Positions 34,298-42,389 of a stretch of DNA of 64,000 nt are shown piece after piece (the first letter of the stretch is position 1; each line of letters opens with the position of its first letter). Origin of the DNA: Tessaracoccus lapidicaptus (GTDB taxonomy: Bacteria; Actinomycetota; Actinomycetes; Propionibacteriales; Propionibacteriaceae); NCBI RefSeq assembly GCF_001693815.1, contig NZ_MBQD01000003.1:1-64000 (forward strand). Direction: 5' to 3'. The translations under genes were made by a program, and so were the position numbers. Below the pieces are notes generated by a model. That model had not been told where the DNA came from, did not search any database, and saw nothing but the letters and a program-made list of their open reading frames with translations.

Positions 34298-35488
34298 ATG
34301 CCCAAGGAAGTCGTGCGCGCCCGCTGGGGCGTCATCCTGCTGTTCTGGCTCAACGGCGTCGCGTGGTCGTCGATCCTCCCGCGCTACCCGGAGATCAAGG
34401 CCGCGCTGGAAGCGTCGAACACCGCGTTCGGTATCGCGGTCGGGCTGGGGCCGGTGGGTGGTCTGATCGCCGGGCTCTTCACCGCCCGGTTGGTGCGGCG
34501 GTTCTCGTCGGCGACGGTGGCGACGACGACCCTGCTGCTCGGCATCCTCACCCTCAATGCGGTCGCCAACGCGCCGACGCTGGCGCTCTTCGCCGCCTCG
34601 CTCGCGACGATGGCCGCGATGGACGCCATCACCGACATCTCCATGAACGCCCACGGGCTGCGGGTCCAGAAGCTCTACGGCCGTACCATCCTCAACTCCT
34701 TCCACGGATGGTGGTCGATCGGCGCCGTGTGCGGCGGCATCCTCGGTTCGGCCGCCGCGCAGGTGGACATGCCGCTGTGGCTGCAGGCCGTCCTGGCCGC
34801 CGTCGTGTTCGGGGGCATGGCCGTGTTCGCCCGCACGCTGCTGCTGCCGGGCAAGGACCAGGCGCCCGTCGACGAGGAGGCCGCGGCCGAGCTCCGCCCG
34901 CAGCGCCGCATCCCCGCCTCACTCTGGCTGCGGCTCATCGCGCTCGGCCTGCTCGGCGCGTCCGTCGGCCTGGTGGAGGAGAGCGCCGCGTCGTGGGGCG
35001 CGATCTACATGGACGGCATGTTCGAGGTCATGCCCTTCGTCGCCGGCCTCGCCTTCGTCGCGCTCCAGGGCGCCCAGATGATCGGCCGGTTCACCGGCGA
35101 CGCCCTCGTCAACCGCATCGGCGCGCGCCCCGCGGTCACGCTGGGCGTGAGCGTGGCCGCGCTCGGGATGGGCCTGGCCGTCGCGTTCCCGCACCCGGCC
35201 TCCACCATCGTCGGCTTCGCCTGCGCCGGATGGGGCATCGCGACCGGCATCCCGTCGGCCATGCACGCGGCCGACGAACTGCCCGGCATGGCGCACGGCT
35301 CCGGGCTGACGTTCGTGACCTGGCTCATGCGGCTGGGCTTCTTCGCGGGACCGCCGCTGATCGGCATCGTCGGCGACACCGTGAGCCTACGGTGGGCGCT
35401 CATCGTGGTGCCGATCACCGCCCTCATCGCGCTCGCCCTCACCCCGGCGCTGACGCCGCCCCGGAACGCGCGGCCGACCGTCCTCTGA
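34298..35488 (+). CDS. MFS transporter
   Basis: The 396-residue protein has about twelve hydrophobic segments in two bundles separated by a charged loop (LLLPGKDQAPVDEEAAAELRPQRR). The loop 2-3 motif TARLVRRFSS and the segment DAITDISMNAHGLRVQK recall YbjJ/fucose-permease-like MFS members. The substrate is unknown. A Gfo/Idh oxidoreductase follows 18 nt downstream and may be co-transcribed, which would hint at a sugar-related substrate. Confidence 0.85.
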   Translation: MPKEVVRARWGVILLFWLNGVAWSSILPRYPEIKAALEASNTAFGIAVGLGPVGGLIAGLFTARLVRRFSSATVATTTLLLGILTLNAVANAPTLALFAASLATMAAMDAITDISMNAHGLRVQKLYGRTILNSFHGWWSIGAVCGGILGSAAAQVDMPLWLQAVLAAVVFGGMAVFARTLLLPGKDQAPVDEEAAAELRPQRRIPASLWLRLIALGLLGASVGLVEESAASWGAIYMDGMFEVMPFVAGLAFVALQGAQMIGRFTGDALVNRIGARPAVTLGVSVAALGMGLAVAFPHPASTIVGFACAGWGIATGIPSAMHAADELPGMAHGSGLTFVTWLMRLGFFAGPPLIGIVGDTVSLRWALIVVPITALIALALTPALTPPRNARPTVL

Positions 35489-35506
35489 GGTGGTTGACTG
35501 GGCCCT

Positions 35507-36553
35507 ATGACGTTCACGCTGCCCGTTTCCCGCACGCCCGACCCGATGGACGCTCCCCCGCTGCGGTGGGGCATGCTCGGCACCGGCTGGATCGCCGAAC
35601 GCTTCGTCGAGGCGCTGCACGCGCACACCCGGCAGCGTGTGGTCGTCGTGGGGTCGCGGACCGCGGAGAAGGGCGCCGAGTTCGCCGCCCGGCACGGGAT
35701 CGAGCGGAGCACCGTCGGCTACGAGGCGGTGGCGGCGGACCCGGCGGTGGACATCGTCTACGTCGCGACCCCGCACAGCGAACACCGCGACAACGCCCTC
35801 CTGGCCATCGCCGCCGGCAAGCACGTGCTGGTGGAGAAGGCGTTCACGCGCAACCTGGCCGAGGCCACCGAGGTGGTCGACGCCGCCCGCGCGGCCGGGG
35901 TCGCGGTGATGGAGGCCATGTGGACCCGCTTCCTCCCCCACATGGACGTGGTGCGCCAGGTGCTCGCCGACGGCGCCCTCGGCGAGCTCGAGACCGCGTT
36001 CGCCGACCACGGCCAGTGGTTCCCAAAGGACCCGGATTTCCGGCTGTTCGACCCCGCCAAGGCCGGCGGCGCGATGCTGGACCTCGGCGTCTACCCGGTG
36101 AGCTTCAACCACTTCGCCCTCGGCGCCCCCGGCCGCGCGCTGGCGGCAGGGACGACGGCGTTCACCGGCGTGGACCGGCAGATCTCGGCCGTGCTGACCG
36201 GATTCGAACGGCACCCGATGGCCCACGGCATCGTCACGACGACGCTGGCCGCCCTCACCCCCACCCTCGCCTTCGTCGCCGGCGACGAGGCGCGCCTCGA
36301 GATCCCCGGCCCCTTCTACGGCCCGCAGCCGGTCACCGTGACCCGGCGCGACGGCAAGCAGGCTACCTCCGAGGCGGGTCCCATCCCCGGACACGAGGGG
36401 CTGTGCTACCAGGCCGCGCACCTCGCCGCCTTCGTCGCCGAAGGCCGGCTCGAGTCCGACATCCTCCCGCTGGACGAGACGCTGGCCGTGATGGCCACGA
36501 TGGACGAACTGCGGCGCCAGGTGGGCGTGTCGCTGCCGGGCGAGACACTCTAG
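35507..36553 (+). CDS. Gfo/Idh/MocA-family oxidoreductase
   Basis: The 348-residue NAD(P)-dependent dehydrogenase has the Rossmann motif WGMLGTGWIAERFVEAL, VYVATPHSEHRDNALLAI, the catalytic-Lys motif HVLVEKAFTRN and GGAMLDLGVYPVS. It resembles the dihydrodiol/sugar dehydrogenase subgroup. Its stop overlaps the convergent ptsI stop: CTAG at 36550-36553 contains both stop codons. The substrate is not predictable from sequence. Confidence 0.88.
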   Translation: MTFTLPVSRTPDPMDAPPLRWGMLGTGWIAERFVEALHAHTRQRVVVVGSRTAEKGAEFAARHGIERSTVGYEAVAADPAVDIVYVATPHSEHRDNALLAIAAGKHVLVEKAFTRNLAEATEVVDAARAAGVAVMEAMWTRFLPHMDVVRQVLADGALGELETAFADHGQWFPKDPDFRLFDPAKAGGAMLDLGVYPVSFNHFALGAPGRALAAGTTAFTGVDRQISAVLTGFERHPMAHGIVTTTLAALTPTLAFVAGDEARLEIPGPFYGPQPVTVTRRDGKQATSEAGPIPGHEGLCYQAAHLAAFVAEGRLESDILPLDETLAVMATMDELRRQVGVSLPGETL

Positions 36554-38211
36554 GCGAGGAGTTCGGCGACCTCAGCGTCGAGCAGGTCGACGACGGCGGC
36601 GCGGGCCTGTTCGGGCCCTGTGCTCGCGAGCACCGCGTCGAGCATCGCCCGGCAGGTGTCCAGGTCGTGGCGGGCCAGCGAGACCTTCACCGAGCCCACC
36701 TTGCCGACGGCCATCGAGAGCGACGAGACGCCTGCCCCGGCCGCGACCAGGGCGAGCAGCGGGTCCCCGCCCACCTCGCCGCAGATGCCCACCGGCTTGC
36801 CCTCGGCCCCACGGACGGTGGCGACGATGAGCTCCCAGAGGGCCGGCTGCCAGCCGCTGAGCAGGTGCGCCAGGGCCCCGTTCATGCGGTCGGCGGCGAA
36901 CAGGTACTGCGACAGGTCGTTGGTGCCGATGGACGCGAAGTCGCAGGCCGCCAACAGGTGCCCGGACCGGATGGCGGCCGCGGGGACCTCCACCATGGTG
37001 CCCGCCGTCGGGAGTCCGGCGTCGCGACAGCGGGCCGCGAACCAGGCCGCCTCCTCCGCCGTGGCCACCATGGGCGCCATCACCCACACCTCGGCGCCGG
37101 TGGCCTCCCGCGCCCTCGCGAGCGCGGTCAACTGGTCCGTGAGCAGGTCGTCGCGCTCGCGCTGCAGGCGTAGGCCCCGCACGCCGAGCGCCGGGTTGTC
37201 CTCGGCGCCGAGGTCGGCGAAGGCCAAGGGCTTGTCCGCGCCGGCGTCGAGGGTGCGGACCACCACCTTGCGACCCGCGAACGCCTCGAACACGGCCGTG
37301 TACGTGGCCGTCTGCTCCTCCACGGTGGGGGCGCTGGTGCGCTCCAGGAACAGGAACTCGGTGCGGAATAGCCCTGAGCCCTCCACATCGGCCTTCGCGG
37401 CGCGCTGCGCGTCGTCGACGGTGCCGATGTTGGCCAGGATCTGGACGCGGTGCCCGTCGCGCGTGGCGCCCGGCCCCTGCGCCACGGCCTGCAGCGCGAG
37501 TCGGTGCTCGTTGCGCGCGCCCAGAACCGCGGCCACCCCCGCGTCGGGATTGACCACGACCTCGCCGGTCGCCCCGTCGAGGCCCAGCGTCTCCGGCGAG
37601 GCCGAGAGCACGCCGGTGGCCCGCACCACGGCGGGGATGCCCAGCTGGGCCGCGAGGATCGCGGTGTGGGAGGTGACGCCGCCTGCCTCGGTCACGATGC
37701 CGAGGACCCGTTCCGGGTTCAGCGTCGCGGTGTCGGCGGGTGCCAGGTCCAGCGCGACGATGATGCTGGGTTCGTCGAACTCCGGCACCCCCGGGGCCGG
37801 GCGGCCGAGGAGTCGGGCGGCGGCCCGCTGGAAGACGTCGCGCAGGTCGGTCTGCCTCTCGGCCATGTAGGCGTCAAGCCCCGCGAGGAGTGCGCAGTAC
37901 TGCTCAACAGCCAGGTAGAGCGCGTCGACGGGGCCGTGCCCGTCGGCGGCGAACGAGCCCACCGCGAACACGAGCCCCGGGTCACGGGCCATCATCGCCG
38001 TGGCCTCGAGCACCGGCTTGGCGTGCTCCTCGGCTCTCGCGGCGCGTGCCTCCATGTCTGCCGCCACCGACTCCAACGCCTCGGCCACGGCCGACTCGAC
38101 GGCCGCGGGATCGTCGGAGCGCTCACCCGGCGGCGTGATGAGCGCGGTGGTGACGACCACTGCCGGGCCGTACACGGAGCCCGGGCTGACGCCGATCCCG
38201 CGGATGCTCAT
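36550..38211 (-). CDS. ptsI: PTS enzyme I (phosphoenolpyruvate-protein phosphotransferase)
   Basis: Autophosphorylates from PEP and passes the phosphate to HPr. The 553-residue protein has the active-site His in GGVTSHTAILAAQLGIPAVV, the phosphoryl-binding GSGLFRTEFLFLER, the PEP-binding barrel segments DFASIGTNDLSQYLFAADR and the catalytic Cys in PVGICGEVGGD. Its start overlaps the ptsH stop as ATGA. It is the last gene of the operon, so this sugar system carries its own general PTS proteins. Confidence 0.96.
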   Translation of the reverse strand: MSIRGIGVSPGSVYGPAVVVTTALITPPGERSDDPAAVESAVAEALESVAADMEARAARAEEHAKPVLEATAMMARDPGLVFAVGSFAADGHGPVDALYLAVEQYCALLAGLDAYMAERQTDLRDVFQRAAARLLGRPAPGVPEFDEPSIIVALDLAPADTATLNPERVLGIVTEAGGVTSHTAILAAQLGIPAVVRATGVLSASPETLGLDGATGEVVVNPDAGVAAVLGARNEHRLALQAVAQGPGATRDGHRVQILANIGTVDDAQRAAKADVEGSGLFRTEFLFLERTSAPTVEEQTATYTAVFEAFAGRKVVVRTLDAGADKPLAFADLGAEDNPALGVRGLRLQRERDDLLTDQLTALARAREATGAEVWVMAPMVATAEEAAWFAARCRDAGLPTAGTMVEVPAAAIRSGHLLAACDFASIGTNDLSQYLFAADRMNGALAHLLSGWQPALWELIVATVRGAEGKPVGICGEVGGDPLLALVAAGAGVSSLSMAVGKVGSVKVSLARHDLDTCRAMLDAVLASTGPEQARAAVVDLLDAEVAELLA

Positions 38212-38483
38212 GCCGCGGGTTGGTCGTGGTCGATCGAGAGGAATGCGACGAGCGTGTCCAGGGCAGCCTCGGCCCCGTCGCCGTTCGCGGCCAGCGTGAC
38301 AACCTCCCCATGCTTCGCACCGAGCGTCATCACGCCCAGCATGCTGCGCGCGTCGACGGGGGGACGGCCCTCCTTCTGGATGGTCACCCTCAGGCCCAGT
38401 CCGTTGACGGTCTGGACGAACAGGTTGGCGGGGCGGGCGTGGAGGCCCGAGGCGGAGGCGATGGTGACGTCGCGGCTAGGCAT
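38208..38483 (-). CDS. ptsH: PTS phosphocarrier protein HPr
   Basis: The 91-residue protein has the phosphorylated His in ASGLHARPANLFVQ and the regulatory-Ser helix DARSMLGVMTLGAKHG. The Ser in that helix is the site HPr kinase uses in Firmicutes; actinobacteria usually lack the kinase. It sits between the egsA-like dehydrogenase gene and ptsI and is co-transcribed with both. Confidence 0.96.
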   Translation of the reverse strand: MPSRDVTIASASGLHARPANLFVQTVNGLGLRVTIQKEGRPPVDARSMLGVMTLGAKHGEVVTLAANGDGAEAALDTLVAFLSIDHDQPAA

Positions 38484-38498
38484 GACAGGGGTCCTTCT

Positions 38499-39827
38499 CT
38501 AGATCCAGATTCGGGTGAAGACGTCCTCGACGAGGTCGTCGAAGATGCCGAGCTCCCACGCCACGTCGAGCGCGGTGTAGCGGGAGCGGTAGTACATGGC
38601 GCGCGGGAACGTGGCCCGCACGTCGTCGGGAGTGAGGCCGATGTCCTCCGGGCGGGCGGAAGCTCCGGCCAGGCGAAGCTGTTCGCTCAACTCATCGGTG
38701 GCGACCAGCTGGGCGCGCAGGCGGTCCGCGACGGCGGGCCACTGGTCGACGAGCGGCTTCAGCCTGGCGTACAGCTCGTTACCCGAGGCGTACTTGGCCT
38801 TGGTCTCGCGGACCGCGTGATCCGCGAGCGCGCCGTCGAACGTGGTGCGGATGTCGGCCTCGATCTCGTCCCATGGCTGCCGGGCGTCAGCGGCGGCGCG
38901 CAGGTCGATGGCCGCGATGTCGCGGGCCAGCAGCGCCTCGTAGAACGCGCACATGGCCAGTGACCCGATGGCCACCTTGCCGCCGTGCGACAGCGGCGGG
39001 TCGAGGTCCACGCCCAGGTGGGCGAGTTCCCACAGGTGGGAGAAGTAGTGCTCGGCGCCGGAGGCCGGGCGGGTGCCGCCATAGGCCTGCATGGCCAGGC
39101 CGGACAGACACAGCCCCTCGACCAGGCCCTCGAAGGCGTCAGCGTCGCCGGCAGCCAGGGCAGCCGGCCGCGACAGTGCAGGAGCAACGCCGGACTGGAC
39201 CATCGCCCAGACGTCCTCGTCGATCGGCTCGATGCCGGTGACGTCGGCGAGGATCCAGTCAGCGCCACCGGGGATCTTCGCGGCGAGGTCGCCGTAGCCG
39301 GAGGCGGTGAGGAAGCCGGGGGCCGCGGCCACCACGTCGAGGTCCATGATGACCACGACCGGTGCCTTGCAGTTACGGGTGACCTTGACGCCCTTCTCGC
39401 TCATGGGTGCGCCGGCGCCGGTGTAGCCGTCCATGGACGCGGCGGTGCCGACGACGGCATAGTCGCGGGTCATCTCGAACGCGGCCAGCTTGACCAGGTC
39501 GTTGAGGGTGCCCGCCCCCAGCGCGATGGGGGTGGCCGCCCCCATCGCCGCCTTGATGACCTCGCAGTTGTCGTAGGAGGCATAGAGGGTGGGCCGGCCG
39601 GGGAAGATCAGCGGTGGGATCGTGGTGCAGCCAGCATCCTCCAGCGAGAACGTGAGCCGCTCACCGGCGGCTGCCCAGGTGTTCTGGTCGGCCACCACGA
39701 TGTAGGGACCGGTGCCCAGGTGGGCGGCGAGGTGTCGGCCGGATTCGGCCAGCACCCCTCGCCCCACTGCGGCGCCAGAAGTGTCGACCGCCCTCGCGAG
39801 CGCGCCGAGCAAGGCTTGGCTAGTCAC
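38499..39827 (-). CDS. Glycerol-1-phosphate dehydrogenase family enzyme (EgsA/AraM-like)
   Basis: The 442-residue member of the iron/zinc alcohol-dehydrogenase fold resembles bacterial sn-glycerol-1-phosphate dehydrogenase AraM. It shows the nucleotide-binding ALGAGTLNDLVKLAAFE, the family motif GTAASMDGYTGAGAPMSEKGVK, FLTASGYGDLAAK, and metal-ligand histidines in GAEHYFSHLWEL and LSHGGKVAIGS. In Bacillus AraM makes glycerol-1-P from DHAP; here the PTS context points to oxidation of an imported polyol phosphate. The GTG start overlaps the EIIA stop by 8 nt. The chemistry class is firm, the substrate inferred. Confidence 0.85.
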   Translation of the reverse strand: MTSQALLGALARAVDTSGAAVGRGVLAESGRHLAAHLGTGPYIVVADQNTWAAAGERLTFSLEDAGCTTIPPLIFPGRPTLYASYDNCEVIKAAMGAATPIALGAGTLNDLVKLAAFEMTRDYAVVGTAASMDGYTGAGAPMSEKGVKVTRNCKAPVVVIMDLDVVAAAPGFLTASGYGDLAAKIPGGADWILADVTGIEPIDEDVWAMVQSGVAPALSRPAALAAGDADAFEGLVEGLCLSGLAMQAYGGTRPASGAEHYFSHLWELAHLGVDLDPPLSHGGKVAIGSLAMCAFYEALLARDIAAIDLRAAADARQPWDEIEADIRTTFDGALADHAVRETKAKYASGNELYARLKPLVDQWPAVADRLRAQLVATDELSEQLRLAGASARPEDIGLTPDDVRATFPRAMYYRSRYTALDVAWELGIFDDLVEDVFTRIWI

Positions 39828-40182
39828 ACTCGAACACCACCAGCGCACCTTGGACCAGGGCGGGAGCCTCGTCCAGCCCGGACAGGTGGATGGCTCCACC
39901 CATCCGCGGCTCGGCCTCACCGTCGAAGACCAGCGTGACGTGCCCGAGGGCCGCCAGGTTCTGCTCCGCGACGTCGCCCACCGCGCTGACGGTCCACTCC
40001 TGATGGGCGATGAGGACCCGCTGGCCGACGGCGAGTGAACCGCTCAGCTCGGCCTTCTCGATGAGGAAGCAGTAGGGACGCAGCTCCTCCGGAGCGTTGC
40101 CGCCGAAGGTGATGGCCATGTTCTCCATGAGGAAGGCCGAGGCCTCCGCGCCGACTTCGAGGACGGTGGTGGTGTACGCCAT
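39820..40182 (-). CDS. srlB: PTS glucitol/sorbitol-type EIIA
   Basis: The 120-residue IIA protein of the Gut family has MAITFGGNAPEELRPYCFLI, HQEWTVSAVGDVAEQNLAALGHVTLVFDGE and a C-terminal GAIHLSGLDE. It should pass phosphate from HPr to the EIIB domain encoded next door. From memory, E. coli SrlB has its active histidine just after YCFI. Here that position reads YCFLIEKAEL with no His, and the remaining histidines are in AHQEW, LGHVTL and GAIHL. So either the site differs or the alignment is shifted. It starts 21 nt after the EIIBC stop. Confidence 0.9.
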   Translation of the reverse strand: MAYTTTVLEVGAEASAFLMENMAITFGGNAPEELRPYCFLIEKAELSGSLAVGQRVLIAHQEWTVSAVGDVAEQNLAALGHVTLVFDGEAEPRMGGAIHLSGLDEAPALVQGALVVFECD

Positions 40183-40203
40183 GGTGGTGTTCCTTTCAGT
40201 GTG

Positions 40204-41253
40204 TTAGGAAGCCGAGTACAGGCCGATGCTGGCGAGCCAGGCGATGGCGACGCGCGGCACACCGTTGAGGAAGCGCGAGTACAGCACCGCAGGCACGCCC
40301 ACCTCGATGGTCTCGGGCTCGGCCTCCGCCAGACCCATACCGACGGGAATGAAGTCGCACGCGTTCTGGGTGTTGATCGCGAACAGGGCGGGGAGCGCCA
40401 AGTGGGGCGGCACGTTGCCCTTACCGATCTCCACGCCGATGAGGGTGCCGATGATCTGCGCGATGACGGCCCCGGGGCCCAGCAGCGGCGACAGGAACGG
40501 CAGCGAGCAGATGAATCCGAGCAGCAGGAGCCCCCAGCCGGTGCCGGCGAGTGGGGTGAGCAGGTTGGAGAACCAGACGCCCAGGCCGGATGCCTGGATG
40601 ATGCCGATCAGCATGGCGACGAAGCCCATGAAGGGGATGATCGTCTGCAGCATGGTCTGCACGGCGTTCCGGGCCGCCTGGTAGAACACGGCGATCACCC
40701 TGCCGGCGCCCAGCCCGATGCTCTGCAGGATGCTCTTGCGCGGCTGGCGCGCCATCTGCTCGGTGAGCTTCAGCGGGCGTCCCTCCTCGCGTGCCGGGCT
40801 GGCGTCCGGCGAGGGCGCGGAGTGAGCGCCCCCCCCGACGGCGGCCGCGGCGGCCCCGACGGAGACGAGTTCGCGCTCGTCGGCGGGAGCCACCTGGCTG
40901 GACCCGACGGCGGAGACGTAGATGCCCTCGTTGATGTACTGGGCCAGGGGGCCGGTCTTGCCGGTGGGCACCACGTTGACGGTGGGGATCTGCTTCTTCG
41001 GGTAGAGGCCGCAGCGCAGCGATCCGCCACAGTCGATGACGGCGACGAAGTGCTCGTCGTCGGGGACCGAGGTGGTGAAGCCGTTGACGGGCGTGGCGCC
41101 GGACAGCTCAGCGATCCGGTCGACGACTTCGGGCCTGGACCCGCCGCCGACGATGTAGACGATCTTGTTCCGCTTGGCGTCGGGGGTGATGGTGAGCGGG
41201 CCGCCGTAGCCGCCGGGGCCGCGCGAGATGGTGATGGTGCGGTACTCAGACAT
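40204..41253 (-). CDS. srlE: PTS glucitol/sorbitol-type EIIBC
   Basis: The 349-residue protein starts with the IIB domain: [13 protein letters not shown] and the phosphocysteine region [19 protein letters not shown] Ser/Pro/Ala-rich linker (about 125-160) leads to the membrane part with four or five helices ([51 protein letters not shown] and others). It forms the permease with the separate EIIC. Length matches the SrlE family. It overlaps the EIIC gene by 8 nt. Confidence 0.95.
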   Translation of the reverse strand: MSEYRTITISRGPGGYGGPLTITPDAKRNKIVYIVGGGSRPEVVDRIAELSGATPVNGFTTSVPDDEHFVAVIDCGGSLRCGLYPKKQIPTVNVVPTGKTGPLAQYINEGIYVSAVGSSQVAPADERELVSVGAAAAAVGGGAHSAPSPDASPAREEGRPLKLTEQMARQPRKSILQSIGLGAGRVIAVFYQAARNAVQTMLQTIIPFMGFVAMLIGIIQASGLGVWFSNLLTPLAGTGWGLLLLGFICSLPFLSPLLGPGAVIAQIIGTLIGVEIGKGNVPPHLALPALFAINTQNACDFIPVGMGLAEAEPETIEVGVPAVLYSRFLNGVPRVAIAWLASIGLYSAS

Positions 41254-41809
41254 GGGAGGCCTTCACTTGGGTCGAGAGGGTGACGCCCTGCTGCTTGGCG
41301 ACGAACTTCGTCGTGAAGTCGGTGACCCAGCCACCGAAGAAGTTGAGGACCGCGCCGAGCAACAGGTAGCGGACTGCGAGGTCGCCGGTGTTGAGGCCTA
41401 GCGACATGATCCCCTGGGCGATACCCATCCAGACGAACAGCTCCGCCGGGTTGTTGTGCGGGAACAGGCCGTTGCTGGTGTGCATCATCTGCGCCACCGA
41501 GGCGTAGTAGCCCGGTTTGTGCGCCTCGGGGAGGAAGCGGCCAAGCGTGAAGGCCATCGGGTTGGTGAGGAAGAACGAGCCGAAGAACGGCAGGATGAGG
41601 TAGCGGCTGATCACGTTCTTGCCCGCCTTGGCGGCGAGCTTGTTGATCCGCTCCTCACCGATGAGGGCGATCAGCGAGTTCATCGCGATGAGCAGCACGA
41701 GCACGAGTGGGACGATGCCGGTCATCCACGCGGTGAAGGTGTCAGCACCTTCGCGGAAGAGACCGATGAACCACTCCGCACCATGCACGAGATAGTCGAG
41801 AATATTCAT
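41246..41809 (-). CDS. srlA: PTS glucitol/sorbitol-type EIIC
   Basis: The 187-residue integral membrane subunit has the SrlA pattern: [44 protein letters not shown], then [26 protein letters not shown]. It binds and translocates the polyol. The ATG at 41809 has AAAGGAG 5 nt upstream. A GC-rich hairpin lies between it and gutM. Confidence 0.95.
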   Translation of the reverse strand: MNILDYLVHGAEWFIGLFREGADTFTAWMTGIVPLVLVLLIAMNSLIALIGEERINKLAAKAGKNVISRYLILPFFGSFFLTNPMAFTLGRFLPEAHKPGYYASVAQMMHTSNGLFPHNNPAELFVWMGIAQGIMSLGLNTGDLAVRYLLLGAVLNFFGGWVTDFTTKFVAKQQGVTLSTQVKASHV

Positions 41810-41862
41810 CTCAACTCCTTTCAAGGTTCGGTTCGGGGCAGCGCAGGGCGGCCCCGTCTACG

Positions 41863-41881
41863 CAGCCCCACGGTGGGGCTG
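41863..41881 (-). promoter_or_regulatory. Perfect hairpin between gutM and the EIIC gene
   Basis: CAGCCCCA-CGG-TGGGGCTG is an 8-bp perfect stem with a 3-nt loop in the 109-nt gap that separates the regulatory genes from the transport genes. There is no T-run. It may be a transcript-processing or stability element or a weak attenuator that sets different levels for the two halves of the operon. Confidence 0.4.
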
Positions 41882-41918
41882 TTGGGGTGTGGGCGACTGT
41901 GCCCGGGATGGGGGTGTG

Positions 41919-42389
41919 TCAGGGGGTGAGCGGCAACGGCTTGCGTCGCCACCGTGTGGTGAGTCGCGAGACTCCGCCGAGGGCCCGGGTGAGAGCGGTG
42001 GGCGGCTCGGGCGCCTGACCGCCGCCGCTGATAATGCGGTAGTTGTCGCGGGCGTTGGTGACGGCCTTGACCATCGACTTCCCCCAGCCGCTCGCCCGGG
42101 CGGGGTCGACGTCGGCGATGTGCGAGCCGTTGAAGGCGTCGAAGGCCCGGAATCGGGCGAGGACCGTAACGCCGTGCAGGCGCTGCCCCTCCACGATGAC
42201 GCCGTCGTCGTCGATGACGAACATGACGATCGCCCCCTGCGCGAGTCCGCCGCGGAACTTGCCCATGGCCACGCGGCCACGGCGGCGGAGCGCCACGAAG
42301 AGCCGGGTGAAGGCCTGCGTCTGCTTGAAGGACAACACGGACTGGACGATCCAGGCCAGGCCCAGGGCGACGATGAGGATCCAGAACAT
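41919..42389 (-). CDS. gutM: GutM-type activator protein
   Basis: The 156-residue protein has an N-terminal membrane segment (FWILIVALGLAWIVQSVLS) followed by the GutM core (GKFRGGLAQGAIVMFVIDDDGVIVEGQRLHGVTVLARFRAF). GutM proteins act as regulators of glucitol operons; their mechanism is poorly understood. Its ATG overlaps the regulator stop as TGATG. Finding gutM here identifies the PTS as glucitol-family independently of the EII sequences. Confidence 0.88.
   Translation of the reverse strand: MFWILIVALGLAWIVQSVLSFKQTQAFTRLFVALRRRGRVAMGKFRGGLAQGAIVMFVIDDDGVIVEGQRLHGVTVLARFRAFDAFNGSHIADVDPARASGWGKSMVKAVTNARDNYRIISGGGQAPEPPTALTRALGGVSRLTTRWRRKPLPLTP

Noticed and set aside
41863-41881. RNA antiterminator target of a BglG-type regulator
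   Set aside because: The operon's regulator has DNA-binding winged HTH domains instead of the RNA-binding CAT domain, and the hairpin lacks a T-run, so classical antitermination is unlikely.
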